From Clostridia bacterium (GTDB taxonomy: Bacteria > Bacillota > Clostridia > Oscillospirales > CAG-272): 25,491 bases of DNA. How positions within the stretch are numbered: position 1 is the stretch's first letter; every line of letters begins with the position of its first letter. The position numbers were made by a program, and so were the translations under genes. The notes under the pieces are model-generated. The model searched no databases. It was given only the letters and a program-made list of their open reading frames with translations, and was not told the origin of the DNA. The stretch covers positions 1 through 25,491 of the forward strand of contig CAAFLY010000238.1 of the NCBI GenBank assembly GCA_900763885.1, given 5' to 3'. Shown piece after piece: positions 1 through 7,185 of this stretch.

Positions 1-1286
1 AGCGGCATATCCGGCTTATACGGGATCCCCTCCGCGGCAAGATCGGATCGTACCTCAGCGGCGATCCTTTGGACTGCAGCAAGCTCCCTCGGCAGGGTGA
101 TCATCGGGATCATCGCCGCAATCGGACCGTAGACGGCGGCTCGATACAAGGCGCGCAGCTGGGTCACAAGAATTTCCGGATGACAGAGACAGAAGCGCAC
201 TGCCCGACACCCCAGTGCCGGATTGGATTCCACCGTGTTTCCCTCCATCCACGGCAGAGCTTTATCCGCTCCGGCATCAAGGGTGCGCACAACAACCTCG
301 CTGCCCGCCATCACGGATACAGCTTCTTTGTATACCGCAAGCTGTTCCTCCTCCGACGGCGCGTGACCGAGCGATAAAAAGAGGAATTCACTCCGGAACA
401 GTCCGATCCCCTCCGCATCCGAAGCGGCTGCTGCCTGTATCTCCGCCAGACTCCCCGCGTTTGCCAGAATCGGAAACGGTTTGCCGCGTCCGTCCCGCAA
501 TCGAATATGGCGCAGATTTCCGTAAACCGCCGCACGATCCGCCGTCTCTGCCTCCGCCGCCGTGAACGCCTGAATCGCCGACGCGTCCGGATCCACAAGG
601 AGAGTTCCCGCTTCTCCGTCCACGATGCAGTCATGCCCTTCCCATGCCGGATCCAGTTTGCCAAGCGCCACAACCGCCGGAATGTGCATTGACCGTGCTA
701 AAATCGCTGTATGGGAGGTGCCGCTCCCACCTTCTGTGACAAATCCAAGGACACGAGACACGTCCATACCGATCGTCTGCGCCGGAGACAGATCGTGTGC
801 GGCAAGAATGTATGGCCTATCCGCCATCTCCGCAAGCACTTCCTCTCCCTGTCCGCGCAGAATCGACTGCAGATCCGCCGCGAGCTGCACGACATCCGCC
901 GCTCGGGCACGCATATATTCGGTATCCATTCCGGAAAGCGTATCGGCAAGAGCGGAAGCGGATTCCGCCACGGCCTGTACGGCGCACACTCCACCGGCAA
1001 TCCGCGCCAAAACCGGATCGGTGAATTCCTCGGCGGTCAGCATCATTTTCTGTGCCGCGAAGATTTCCGCCTTCTCTTCCCCCACGCGCAGCACGGCGTT
1101 TTTATAACAGTCGTCCAAGGTTTTCGACAGCTTGCCCACGGCGTCACGAAAATCCCGCGTTTCCGCCTCGAGGCCGCGATACCGGATCGATGCCTCCCCT
1201 GTTTCCACACGACTCTCCCGCGCCAAGAAACGGAGTATGCCGCGTGCTCTGTACGGACTGCCGCTCTTGCCCATTCGCACTTCCAT
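1..1286 (-). CDS. ptsI: PTS enzyme I (phosphoenolpyruvate-protein phosphotransferase), 3' end cut by window edge
   Basis: Enzyme I takes phosphate from phosphoenolpyruvate on a histidine and passes it to HPr, the first step of sugar uptake by the phosphotransferase system in the cytoplasm. The minus frame is open from ATG at 1286 to the window edge, about 428 codons of a family length near 570. Visible landmarks are the phospho-histidine site GGSGTSHTAILARS, then GLFRSEFLF and DAGADKALPW of the PEP-binding barrel, and NPALGCRAVR. The C-terminal part with the catalytic cysteine lies outside the window. The start follows AGGAGAG with normal spacing; an in-frame ATG four codons later is also possible. 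It lies 27 bp after ptsH, so the two form an operon. The first 25 residues resemble the usual ASPGIAIGKA segment poorly. Identity is certain from the motifs; activity of this copy is inferred. Confidence 0.93.
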   Translation of the reverse strand, partial: MEVRMGKSGSPYRARGILRFLARESRVETGEASIRYRGLEAETRDFRDAVGKLSKTLDDCYKNAVLRVGEEKAEIFAAQKMMLTAEEFTDPVLARIAGGVCAVQAVAESASALADTLSGMDTEYMRARAADVVQLAADLQSILRGQGEEVLAEMADRPYILAAHDLSPAQTIGMDVSRVLGFVTEGGSGTSHTAILARSMHIPAVVALGKLDPAWEGHDCIVDGEAGTLLVDPDASAIQAFTAAEAETADRAAVYGNLRHIRLRDGRGKPFPILANAGSLAEIQAAAASDAEGIGLFRSEFLFLSLGHAPSEEEQLAVYKEAVSVMAGSEVVVRTLDAGADKALPWMEGNTVESNPALGCRAVRFCLCHPEILVTQLRALYRAAVYGPIAAMIPMITLPRELAAVQRIAAEVRSDLAAEGIPYKPDMP

Positions 1287-1313
1287 AACCTATCTCTCCT
1301 GCCTTTTTTCGCA

Positions 1314-1580
1314 TTACAGACCGATTCGCCTGAGCTCCGCAAGCAATCCAGCCACAACGTTCTCCTCGTCCTCCCCCTCCGCCGTGATCTCCAGTGTATC
1401 GCCCGTGTGACCGCCGAGTGCCATCACGGAAAAGAGCCTTCTGGCATCCGCGGTCCTGCCGTTTTCCCGGATGGTCAATGTGATCACCGACACAGCGCGC
1501 TTTGCCATCTGTGTGATCACGCCAGCCGGTCGGGCATGAATCCCGTTTTCGTCGGTCAAAATGTAGGTTGCCTGTTTCAT
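1314..1580 (-). CDS. ptsH: HPr phosphocarrier protein without the regulatory serine
   Basis: HPr is the small cytoplasmic carrier that receives phosphate from enzyme I on His15 and hands it to sugar-specific enzymes II. This copy has 88 residues, the usual length. The active site GIHARPAG is intact, with the histidine near residue 15. The second landmark, in Gram-positive HPr NLKSIMGVMSLG, reads DARRLFSVMALG here, so arginine occupies the position of Ser46. That serine is the target of HPr kinase in Firmicutes and is the basis of CcpA-dependent catabolite repression; it is also conserved in E. coli HPr. The start has GAGAGGAAA upstream. ptsI follows after 27 bp. No enzyme II or HPr kinase gene lies in the window. 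It could be a general HPr or one dedicated to another transfer system. Confidence 0.93.
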   Translation of the reverse strand: MKQATYILTDENGIHARPAGVITQMAKRAVSVITLTIRENGRTADARRLFSVMALGGHTGDTLEITAEGEDEENVVAGLLAELRRIGL

Positions 1581-1729
1581 AGGATTTTTCCTCTCTCTAT
1601 GGATCTTTCATCGAAGAGGCGCGACTTTGATCCGGCATCGATGTGCTCTGAAATTGCCGTTTTATCGCGCGGACAAAGGTAGTATGGACCGATTTTCAAA
1701 AAGAAATACTGAAAAATTGCGTTTATCCC

Positions 1730-1758
1730 TTGCGCTGCGCACGATTTTATGCTATACT
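1730..1758 (+). promoter_or_regulatory. Sigma-A-type promoter of the T-box/pheST unit
   Basis: TTGCGC at 1730-1735 and TATACT at 1753-1758 are separated by 17 bp, and the -10 is preceded by TG one base upstream (TGCTATACT, extended -10). Transcription would start near 1765 and run into the T-box leader. This is the clearest promoter in the 504-bp gap between ptsH and the phosphatase gene. No equally convincing promoter for ptsH was seen on the opposite strand. Confidence 0.7.
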
Positions 1759-1819
1759 ACTATTATACCGTCCGGATCCCTCTTTTCTTCGCCGGACGTA
1801 CAGTTTTTCCATAAAAAAA

Positions 1820-2050
1820 CGCGTTGATGAGTTTCGCCCGCCGATAGAAATACGCACAGAGAGAGACGGCATAGCTGGCTGAAAGCCGTTTCCGTACGGT
1901 CGGTATCGCATTTCACCCTCGGAGCAGGATTCAATCCCGGTGGGTCCGTTATCCCCGCAAGCAAGTGCCGGTGCAGCGATGTTCCGGAATTTGGGTGGTA
2001 CCGCGGAGCGCACAGCCTCGTCCCAATTATTTGGAGATGGGGATTTTTTT
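1820..2050 (+). promoter_or_regulatory. T-box riboswitch, phenylalanine specificity (UUC specifier)
   Basis: T-box leaders bind uncharged tRNA and then switch off a downstream terminator. The diagnostic T-box sequence GGGTGGTACCGCGG is at 1993-2006. Its TGGT (1996-1999) can pair with an ACCA tRNA end, matching the A discriminator of tRNA-Phe. Stem I is recognisable: a helix of CGATA (1842-1846) with TATCG (1904-1908) encloses an AGAGAG segment and an apical hairpin ACGGC/GCCGT (1866-1889). The specifier is read as TTC (Phe) at 1912-1914, just 3' of that helix and followed by ACCCTCGGAGC, the usual context. The terminator is at 2016-2050. The downstream genes include pheS and pheT, which agrees independently with Phe. 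Helix boundaries were drawn by eye. Confidence 0.93.
2016..2050 (+). terminator. Conditional terminator of the T-box leader
   Basis: CCTCGTC (2016-2022) pairs with GATGGGG (2036-2042) with two G-U pairs. The stem continues inward as CCAA/TTGG around a TTAT loop with one bulged A, and ATTTTTTT follows. It overlaps the region just 3' of the T-box element, as expected for a structure competing with the antiterminator. It ends 34 bp before the first start codon. Confidence 0.85.
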
Positions 2051-2084
2051 ATGGAAACAGAGATTTTTATTGAGGTATACCACC

Positions 2085-2816
2085 ATGCGATTTTTGATCA
2101 TCCGTCATGCGGAGCCGTATTATCCGACCGATTCGCTCACCGAAAAGGGATTTAGAGAGGCTGAGCTTCTCTCGAACCGACTCGTCAACGAACACATCAC
2201 GAAGGCATATGTGTCCCCGCTCGGACGTGCCAAACGAACCGCCAAGCCCACGCTGGACAGACTCGGTATCGAAGCGGAAGAGTTGCCCTGGCTTCGTGAG
2301 TTTCCACGCGGATTAAAAACAAAATACACTGTAAAGGGCGGCGCGGAGAATTCCTGCCCATGGAATATGCCGCCGGAGGACTGGATGCGCATACCCGGCG
2401 TATGGGACCCGGAAGCGTGGAAAAACGCACCGATCTACGCAGGCACCGGCATTCCGGAGACATTTGACGAGATCTCCGCCAAGCTGGACGCGCTGTGCGA
2501 ATCGTGGGGCTTTATCCGCAACGCTGCCGGATTTTACGATGTGAAGCCGGGTTATGAAACGTCCACAGACACAGTCGCGCTGTTCTGCCATCTCGGACTC
2601 GGCAACGCGCTTCTGGCACATTTCATGCACGCTTCCCTGCCGTTTGTATGGCACACGCTGTTTTTACCGGTGTCCTCCGTCACCACGGTCATGATGGAAA
2701 TGCACCGTGAGCATACAGCAAACGCCAGACTGGTCAGCGTCGGCGATACGTCACATCTGTTCGCGGGCGGAGAACCGGTTTCCGCGAGCGGTCTGTACGC
2801 AGAGGAGATCCGATAA
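2085..2816 (+). CDS. Histidine phosphatase family protein (phosphoglycerate-mutase-like fold)
   Basis: This 243-residue protein belongs to the histidine phosphatase superfamily, which removes phosphate through a phospho-histidine intermediate. The N-terminal motif is RHAEP (His8 as nucleophile, with A where RHG is usual), followed by SPLGRAKRTA with Arg48, and a second catalytic histidine in FCHLG (His169). There is no signal peptide, so it should be cytoplasmic. The substrate cannot be read from the sequence. The reading frame is open upstream to 1965, but that part lies inside the T-box. The start at 2085 has TGAGGT before it and begins directly with the conserved MRFLIIRHAE. It is the first gene behind a Phe T-box and lies 64 bp before pheS, so it should be co-regulated with Phe-tRNA synthetase. 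Related proteins are common in Clostridia, generally without assigned function. Confidence 0.88.
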   Translation: MRFLIIRHAEPYYPTDSLTEKGFREAELLSNRLVNEHITKAYVSPLGRAKRTAKPTLDRLGIEAEELPWLREFPRGLKTKYTVKGGAENSCPWNMPPEDWMRIPGVWDPEAWKNAPIYAGTGIPETFDEISAKLDALCESWGFIRNAAGFYDVKPGYETSTDTVALFCHLGLGNALLAHFMHASLPFVWHTLFLPVSSVTTVMMEMHREHTANARLVSVGDTSHLFAGGEPVSASGLYAEEIR

Positions 2817-2880
2817 TACGCTCCCCCTGCGCCTCTGTACCCCATCGAAACCCATTTATTTACATAAAGGAAGAAAATCC

Positions 2881-3894
2881 ATGAAAGAAACGCTACTGAA
2901 AATCAAAACAGACGCGCTGAAGGCTCTGTCGGACGCCAGTGCCGATGTGGAAGCGCTCCGAATCCAGTATCTCGGCAAAAAGGGTGAGCTGACTGCCGTC
3001 CTGCGCGGTATGGGCAAGCTGTCCGCAGAAGAAAGACCCGTTGTCGGTCAGCTCGCAAACGAAGTCCGCGCCGCGATCGAAGAGGAAATCGAAAAGAAAA
3101 CGGCAGAGCTCAAAACGGCGGCACTTGAGGCAAAGCTGCAGGCGGAAAAGCTCGACGTCACCGTTCCCGGCGATAAGATCCGTGTAGGCAAGCCGCATCC
3201 GATCGCGCTTGTACAAAGACAGCTCGAAGAGATCTTCCTCGGCATGGGCTATTCCATCGCGGACGGTCCCGAGGTTGAATACGACTACTACAACTTCCAG
3301 GCACTGAATATTCCGAAGGATCATCCGGCGCGCGATACGCAGGACACCTTCTACATCACCGACAATATTCTGCTCCGTTCACAAACCTCTCCCGTACAGG
3401 CGCGCGTCATGGAAAAGCAGAAGCCGCCGATCAAAATCATCTCTCCCGGCCGTGTATACCGTTCCGACGCCGTGGACGCGACCCATTCTCCGCTCTTCCA
3501 CCAGTGCGAGGGACTTGTGGTAGATAAGGGCATCACGATGGGCGACCTCAAGGGAACGCTTGAGATGTTTGCGCAGACCATGTTCGGCGCCGATACGAAG
3601 ATCCGGTTCCGTCCGCACCATTTTCCGTTCACAGAGCCGTCCGCAGAGGTTGACGTTTCCTGCTTTGCCTGCGGCGGTAAGGGCTGCCGTCTGTGCAAGG
3701 GCGAGGGTTGGATTGAAATCCTGGGCGCGGGCATGGTACACCCGAACGTACTGCGGATGTGCGGCATCGATCCCGAGGTGTACAGCGGCTTCGCGTTCGG
3801 TCTTGGCATCGAGCGGATCGTCATGCTCAAATACCACATTGACGATATGCGCCACCTGTACGAGAACGACGTGCGCTTCCTGCACCAGTTCTGA
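2881..3894 (+). CDS. pheS: Phenylalanyl-tRNA synthetase alpha subunit
   Basis: PheS carries the catalytic core of the alpha2-beta2 enzyme that charges tRNA-Phe with phenylalanine, using ATP, in the cytoplasm. The protein has 337 residues, typical for the bacterial family. It starts with a helical tRNA-binding arm (about residues 1-90) containing IQYLGKKGELTAVLRGMG. The class II core follows, with motif 2 around SPGRVYRSDAVDATHSPLFH, the segment CFACGGKGCRLCKGEGW, and motif 3 FGLGIERIVML. The alanine of GFAFG, which in E. coli sets the size of the amino acid pocket, is present, so normal Phe selectivity is expected. The start at 2881 has AAAGGAAG before it; the frame is open further upstream to 2707, but this overlaps the phosphatase gene. 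It belongs to the T-box-controlled unit. Confidence 0.98.
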   Translation: MKETLLKIKTDALKALSDASADVEALRIQYLGKKGELTAVLRGMGKLSAEERPVVGQLANEVRAAIEEEIEKKTAELKTAALEAKLQAEKLDVTVPGDKIRVGKPHPIALVQRQLEEIFLGMGYSIADGPEVEYDYYNFQALNIPKDHPARDTQDTFYITDNILLRSQTSPVQARVMEKQKPPIKIISPGRVYRSDAVDATHSPLFHQCEGLVVDKGITMGDLKGTLEMFAQTMFGADTKIRFRPHHFPFTEPSAEVDVSCFACGGKGCRLCKGEGWIEILGAGMVHPNVLRMCGIDPEVYSGFAFGLGIERIVMLKYHIDDMRHLYENDVRFLHQF

Positions 3895-3926
3895 TTTTAT
3901 GCCAAAGGATGCGCTGAATCCATCGT

Positions 3927-3966
3927 TTTTGCGTATGTGAGCTCGAAGCATGGCTTTAACGCAAAA
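3927..3966 (+). repeat. Inverted repeat in the pheS-pheT spacer
   Basis: TTTTGCGT (3927-3934) and ACGCAAAA (3959-3966) form a perfect 8-bp stem around a 24-base loop inside the 134-bp pheS-pheT gap. No T run follows, so it is not an obvious terminator. It could be an mRNA processing or stability element; this is a guess. The rest of the gap shows only the pheT ribosome-binding site. Confidence 0.4.
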
Positions 3967-4028
3967 GCCTTCTCTGATCAGCGTCTTCCCAAAACATCGT
4001 ATTTCAATAGAAATCAGGAGAATATTGT

Positions 4029-6455
4029 ATGCAGCTTTCCATGAATTGGCTGGCGGATTTCACGGACGTCAGCGATATTTCGATAAAAGATTACTGCGAC
4101 CGGATGACCTTAACAGGCTCCAAGGTCGAAACCTATGAGGTGCTGGCGGAGGACATCACGGGTGTGATGGTCGGCAGGATTCTCTCCGTTGCGCCACACA
4201 CAAATTCTGATCATCTGCACATCTGTCAGGTTGACATCGGCGGCGGTGAACCTGTGCAGATCGTGACCGGTGCGCAGAACGTGTTTCCCGGCGCGGTTGT
4301 TCCTGTAGCTACAGACGGCTCCACGCTGCCCGGCGGTGTGAAGATCAAAAAGGGCAAGCTCCGCGGTGAGGTCTCCTGCGGTATGCTGTGCTCTATCGCG
4401 GAGCTCGGACTTACGACGCACGATATGCCCGGCGCCATCGAGGACGGCATCCTCATTCTGAACGATGTGGGCATGGCGGACGCACCGATCGGCGAGGATA
4501 TCCGCAAGGTCCTGCTGCTCTCCGACACGTCTGTAGAATTTGAAATCACCTCGAACCGTCCGGACTGCCTCTCCGTCATCGGTCTGGCACGTGAAAGTGC
4601 GGTGTCCTTTGACCGTGCGCTCCATCTGCCCGTACCGAAATGCCCGGAATCTGCCCATGATGGCGACACGATCGACAAATATCTGAGCGTAACGGTCGAA
4701 AATCCGACGCTTTGCACTCGATATTCCGCCCGTGTGATCAAAAACGTAAAGATCGCGCCATCCCCGCTTTGGATGCGTATGCGTCTGCGTGCGTCCGGGG
4801 TGCGTCCGATCAACAACATCGTGGACATCACGAACTACGTGATGCTCGAATACGGTCAGCCGATGCACGCGTTCGACTACAAATGCCTCGACGGCTCCCA
4901 CATCATCGTGCGCAATGCCGTCGATCACGAGGAATACGTCTCCCTCGACGATCAGAAGCATGTGCTTGACAATTCTATGCTCGTGATTGCGGACGAAAAG
5001 AAACCGGTCGCGCTGGCTGGCGTTATGGGCGGTCTGAACAGCGAGATCACGGACGACACCGCGACGGTGGTCTTTGAATCCGCTATGTTCCATCCGGGCA
5101 ATGTGCGGATCACCGCCAAAAAGCTCGGTATGCGTACGGAATCCTCTGCGCGGTTTGAAAAAGGTCTGGACTGCGAAAACACCATGCCGGCACTCGATCG
5201 TGCGTGTGCGCTTGTCGCTCTGCTTGGTGCGGGGGAGATCGTGGACGGCACCATCGACGTGTATCCCGAAAAGAAAATCCCGTACGAAATGCCCCTCGAC
5301 TGCGACCGGATCAACACGTTCCTTGGCGTACATCTGACGAGAGACTACATGGCGACGATCCTGCGCTCGCTCGATTTCAAGCTGAACGACGCGCTGACCA
5401 CCGTTACCGTACCGACGTACCGTGACGATGTACGCTGCATGAACGACCTCGCCGAGGAGATTCTGCGGATGTACGGCTACAACAAGATCGAATCCACGTT
5501 GTCCGCCGCCGCTACACCGACTGTCGGTGCCAGAACGGAACGTCAGAAATTCGACGTACATCTGCACGATATGCTTTGCGGCATGGGTATCGATGAGATC
5601 GAGACGTTCTCCTTCATCAGCCCGTCGTATTACGAAAAGATTCGTCTTGCAGCACAAGATCCGCGCCGCCGCTCTGTGGTGATCTCCAATCCCCTCGGCG
5701 AGGACACCTCCGTCATGCGCACGACCCTTCTGCCGTCCATGCTGAAGGTGCTTTCCGACAACGTGGCAGTCAAGAACTACGACGTGACGTTATATGAGCT
5801 GGCTCGCGTATATCTGCCCGCAGGCGAAGGCGAGCTGCCTGCGGAACCGTACCGTCTGTCCATCGGCTTTGTCGATACGAAGGACAAAAACGGCAGCGGC
5901 TTCTATCGGATGAAGGGTTATCTGGAAGCGGTGCTGTCTATCGCCGGGATCGAGGACGCGGACTATATTCCCTGCACCGACGAGGCGACATTCCATCCGG
6001 GACGCTGTGCCAAGATCATGAAAAACGGCGAAACTGTCGCGATCTTCGGTGAACTCCATCCGGCAACTGCGGACAATTACAACTTCACGATGCCGGTATA
6101 CGTCTGCGAACTGGACATGGAGGTTCTCTTCGCGCTGCGCCGTGTCATGATGGATTATAAGCCCCTGCCGAAATATCCGGCGCTCGAGAGAGACTTCTCG
6201 TTCGTGTGCGATGAGGATACACCGGTCGGCACCATTGCACGCGAGATCAAGCAATCCGGCGGGAAGGTCGTCGTATCTGTCGAGCTGTTCGACATTTACA
6301 GAGGGCCGCAGGTCGGTATCGGCAAAAAGAGCGTTTCGTTCGCCGTGATGCTGCGTGAGGACGATCATACCATGACGGATGCCGAAGCGGACGACGCGAT
6401 CCGGAAGATCTTGGACAAGCTCGCACAAATCCACGGCATTACCCTGCGAAAATAA
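4029..6455 (+). CDS. pheT: Phenylalanyl-tRNA synthetase beta subunit
   Basis: PheT is the partner of PheS; it binds tRNA and contains the editing site that removes mischarged Tyr-tRNA-Phe. The protein has 808 residues, full length for the family. In order: a short N-terminal region; a tRNA-binding (EMAP-like) domain at about 40-150 with VGRILSVAPHTNSDHLHICQVD; the B3/B4 editing domain at about 210-380 with VRPINNIVDITNYVMLEYG; B5 at about 400-480; the inactive synthetase-like core at about 490-690; and a C-terminal FDX-ACB anticodon-binding domain from about 715, containing PKYPALERDFSF. The start has AGGAGAA upstream. No terminator with a T run follows, so transcription may continue into the phosphoribosyltransferase gene. 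Confidence 0.98.
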   Translation: MQLSMNWLADFTDVSDISIKDYCDRMTLTGSKVETYEVLAEDITGVMVGRILSVAPHTNSDHLHICQVDIGGGEPVQIVTGAQNVFPGAVVPVATDGSTLPGGVKIKKGKLRGEVSCGMLCSIAELGLTTHDMPGAIEDGILILNDVGMADAPIGEDIRKVLLLSDTSVEFEITSNRPDCLSVIGLARESAVSFDRALHLPVPKCPESAHDGDTIDKYLSVTVENPTLCTRYSARVIKNVKIAPSPLWMRMRLRASGVRPINNIVDITNYVMLEYGQPMHAFDYKCLDGSHIIVRNAVDHEEYVSLDDQKHVLDNSMLVIADEKKPVALAGVMGGLNSEITDDTATVVFESAMFHPGNVRITAKKLGMRTESSARFEKGLDCENTMPALDRACALVALLGAGEIVDGTIDVYPEKKIPYEMPLDCDRINTFLGVHLTRDYMATILRSLDFKLNDALTTVTVPTYRDDVRCMNDLAEEILRMYGYNKIESTLSAAATPTVGARTERQKFDVHLHDMLCGMGIDEIETFSFISPSYYEKIRLAAQDPRRRSVVISNPLGEDTSVMRTTLLPSMLKVLSDNVAVKNYDVTLYELARVYLPAGEGELPAEPYRLSIGFVDTKDKNGSGFYRMKGYLEAVLSIAGIEDADYIPCTDEATFHPGRCAKIMKNGETVAIFGELHPATADNYNFTMPVYVCELDMEVLFALRRVMMDYKPLPKYPALERDFSFVCDEDTPVGTIAREIKQSGGKVVVSVELFDIYRGPQVGIGKKSVSFAVMLREDDHTMTDAEADDAIRKILDKLAQIHGITLRK

Positions 6456-6463
6456 AAAAAACA

Positions 6464-6518
6464 GCGCATATCCCGGTACAGAGCGGCACAAGGATCGCTT
6501 CTCTGCCGGGAGATACGC
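6464..6518 (+). repeat. Imperfect hairpin between pheT and the phosphoribosyltransferase gene
   Basis: GCGCATATCCCGG near 6464 and CCGGGAGATACGC ending at 6518 pair over most of their length, and the pairing continues inward (CAGAG with CTCTG). The hairpin follows an A-rich stretch right after the pheT stop and is not followed by a T run on the plus strand. It may slow or process the transcript; no function can be assigned. Confidence 0.4.
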
Positions 6519-6545
6519 GGAGATTGGTATAGGAGATATACGATT

Positions 6546-7118
6546 ATGAGAAAGACTTATCCGATGACCATCGCCGGTCTGCACAGAGAGCTGCCGATCT
6601 GCGCACTCAACGACCATCTGGCAATCGGCGCATTCGTTATTTTTGGCGATCCCGAGTTGACCACCGCCGCGGCAAAGGCACTGCTCGCCATCGCGCCTGC
6701 ATACGATTACATCATCACTGCAGAGGCAAAGGGCATTCCGCTGGCGCACGAAATGGCACGTCTTGCCGGAAATCAGAAGTATCTGGTCGCGCGCAAAAAG
6801 GCGAAGGCGTATATGCAGGAGGTCTTTGATGTGCCGGTCCACTCCATCACGACGGCGGGCGAGCAGCATCTGTTCCTCGACAAAGCGGACGCCGAGCTGA
6901 TCCACGGTTCCCGTATCTGCATCGTGGACGATGTGATCTCGACCGGAGAAAGCCTGCACGCTGTAGAAGAGCTGGTCAAGGCAGCCGGCGGCAACGTCGT
7001 GGGCAGACTGGCGATTCTGGCGGAGGGCGATTCGCAGACGCGGGACGACATCCTGTATCTCGAAAAGCTGCCGCTCTTCCATCCGGACGGCACGATTCTT
7101 GAGGGATCTCTGCACTAA
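6546..7118 (+). CDS. Phosphoribosyltransferase, type I (adenine/xanthine phosphoribosyltransferase-like)
   Basis: Enzymes of this fold join a purine or pyrimidine base, or another ring, to phosphoribosyl pyrophosphate. The protein has 190 residues. The PRPP-binding signature ICIVDDVISTGESLHA is at about 124-139, preceded by IITAEAKGIPLAHEMARL at about 56-73 and a lysine-rich loop VARKKAKAY. This layout matches the adenine/xanthine phosphoribosyltransferase group better than the hypoxanthine group; a clear hpt is present elsewhere in the window. The base used cannot be read from the sequence. The start has TAGGAGATATA before it. It lies 90 bp after pheT and 67 bp before trkA on the same strand. 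It is not a recognised partner of either, so the neighbourhood gives little help. Confidence 0.85.
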   Translation: MRKTYPMTIAGLHRELPICALNDHLAIGAFVIFGDPELTTAAAKALLAIAPAYDYIITAEAKGIPLAHEMARLAGNQKYLVARKKAKAYMQEVFDVPVHSITTAGEQHLFLDKADAELIHGSRICIVDDVISTGESLHAVEELVKAAGGNVVGRLAILAEGDSQTRDDILYLEKLPLFHPDGTILEGSLH

Positions 7119-7134
7119 AAAAACAAAAAGGAGC

Positions 7135-7170
7135 GTGGGGGAAGACTTTCTTTTTTCGGTTTTTCCCCAC
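7135..7170 (+). promoter_or_regulatory. Hairpin between the likely ribosome-binding site and the trkA start
   Basis: GTGGGGGAA (7135-7143) can pair with TTTCCCCAC (7162-7170), 9 bp with one G-U, around an 18-base pyrimidine-rich loop. AAAAGGAG sits immediately upstream and the trkA ATG is 15 bases downstream. No other Shine-Dalgarno sequence is visible close to that ATG. When folded, the hairpin would bring the two closer. A control role is inference only. Confidence 0.45.
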
Positions 7171-7185
7171 ATTCTGTCTACACTT

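Noticed and set aside
711..1682. Plus-strand open frame of 323 codons opposite ptsI and ptsH
   Set aside because: It runs through two genes with diagnostic active-site motifs on the other strand.
1747..2013. Minus-strand frames of 70-88 codons over the T-box leader
   Set aside because: The sequence is explained by the structured leader on the other strand; the translations show no family and no start signals.
1940..2155. Short plus-strand frame across the T-box, including an ATG at 2051 just after the terminator
   Set aside because: It overlaps conserved riboswitch elements and the start of the phosphatase gene in another frame, and no ribosome-binding site precedes it.
4110..5657. Minus-strand open frame of 515 codons opposite pheT
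   Set aside because: It is antisense to an unmistakable pheT, with no family resemblance and no start signals.
6464..6518. Terminator behind pheT
   Set aside because: The hairpin is imperfect and has no T run on the plus strand, so it is listed only as a structured repeat.
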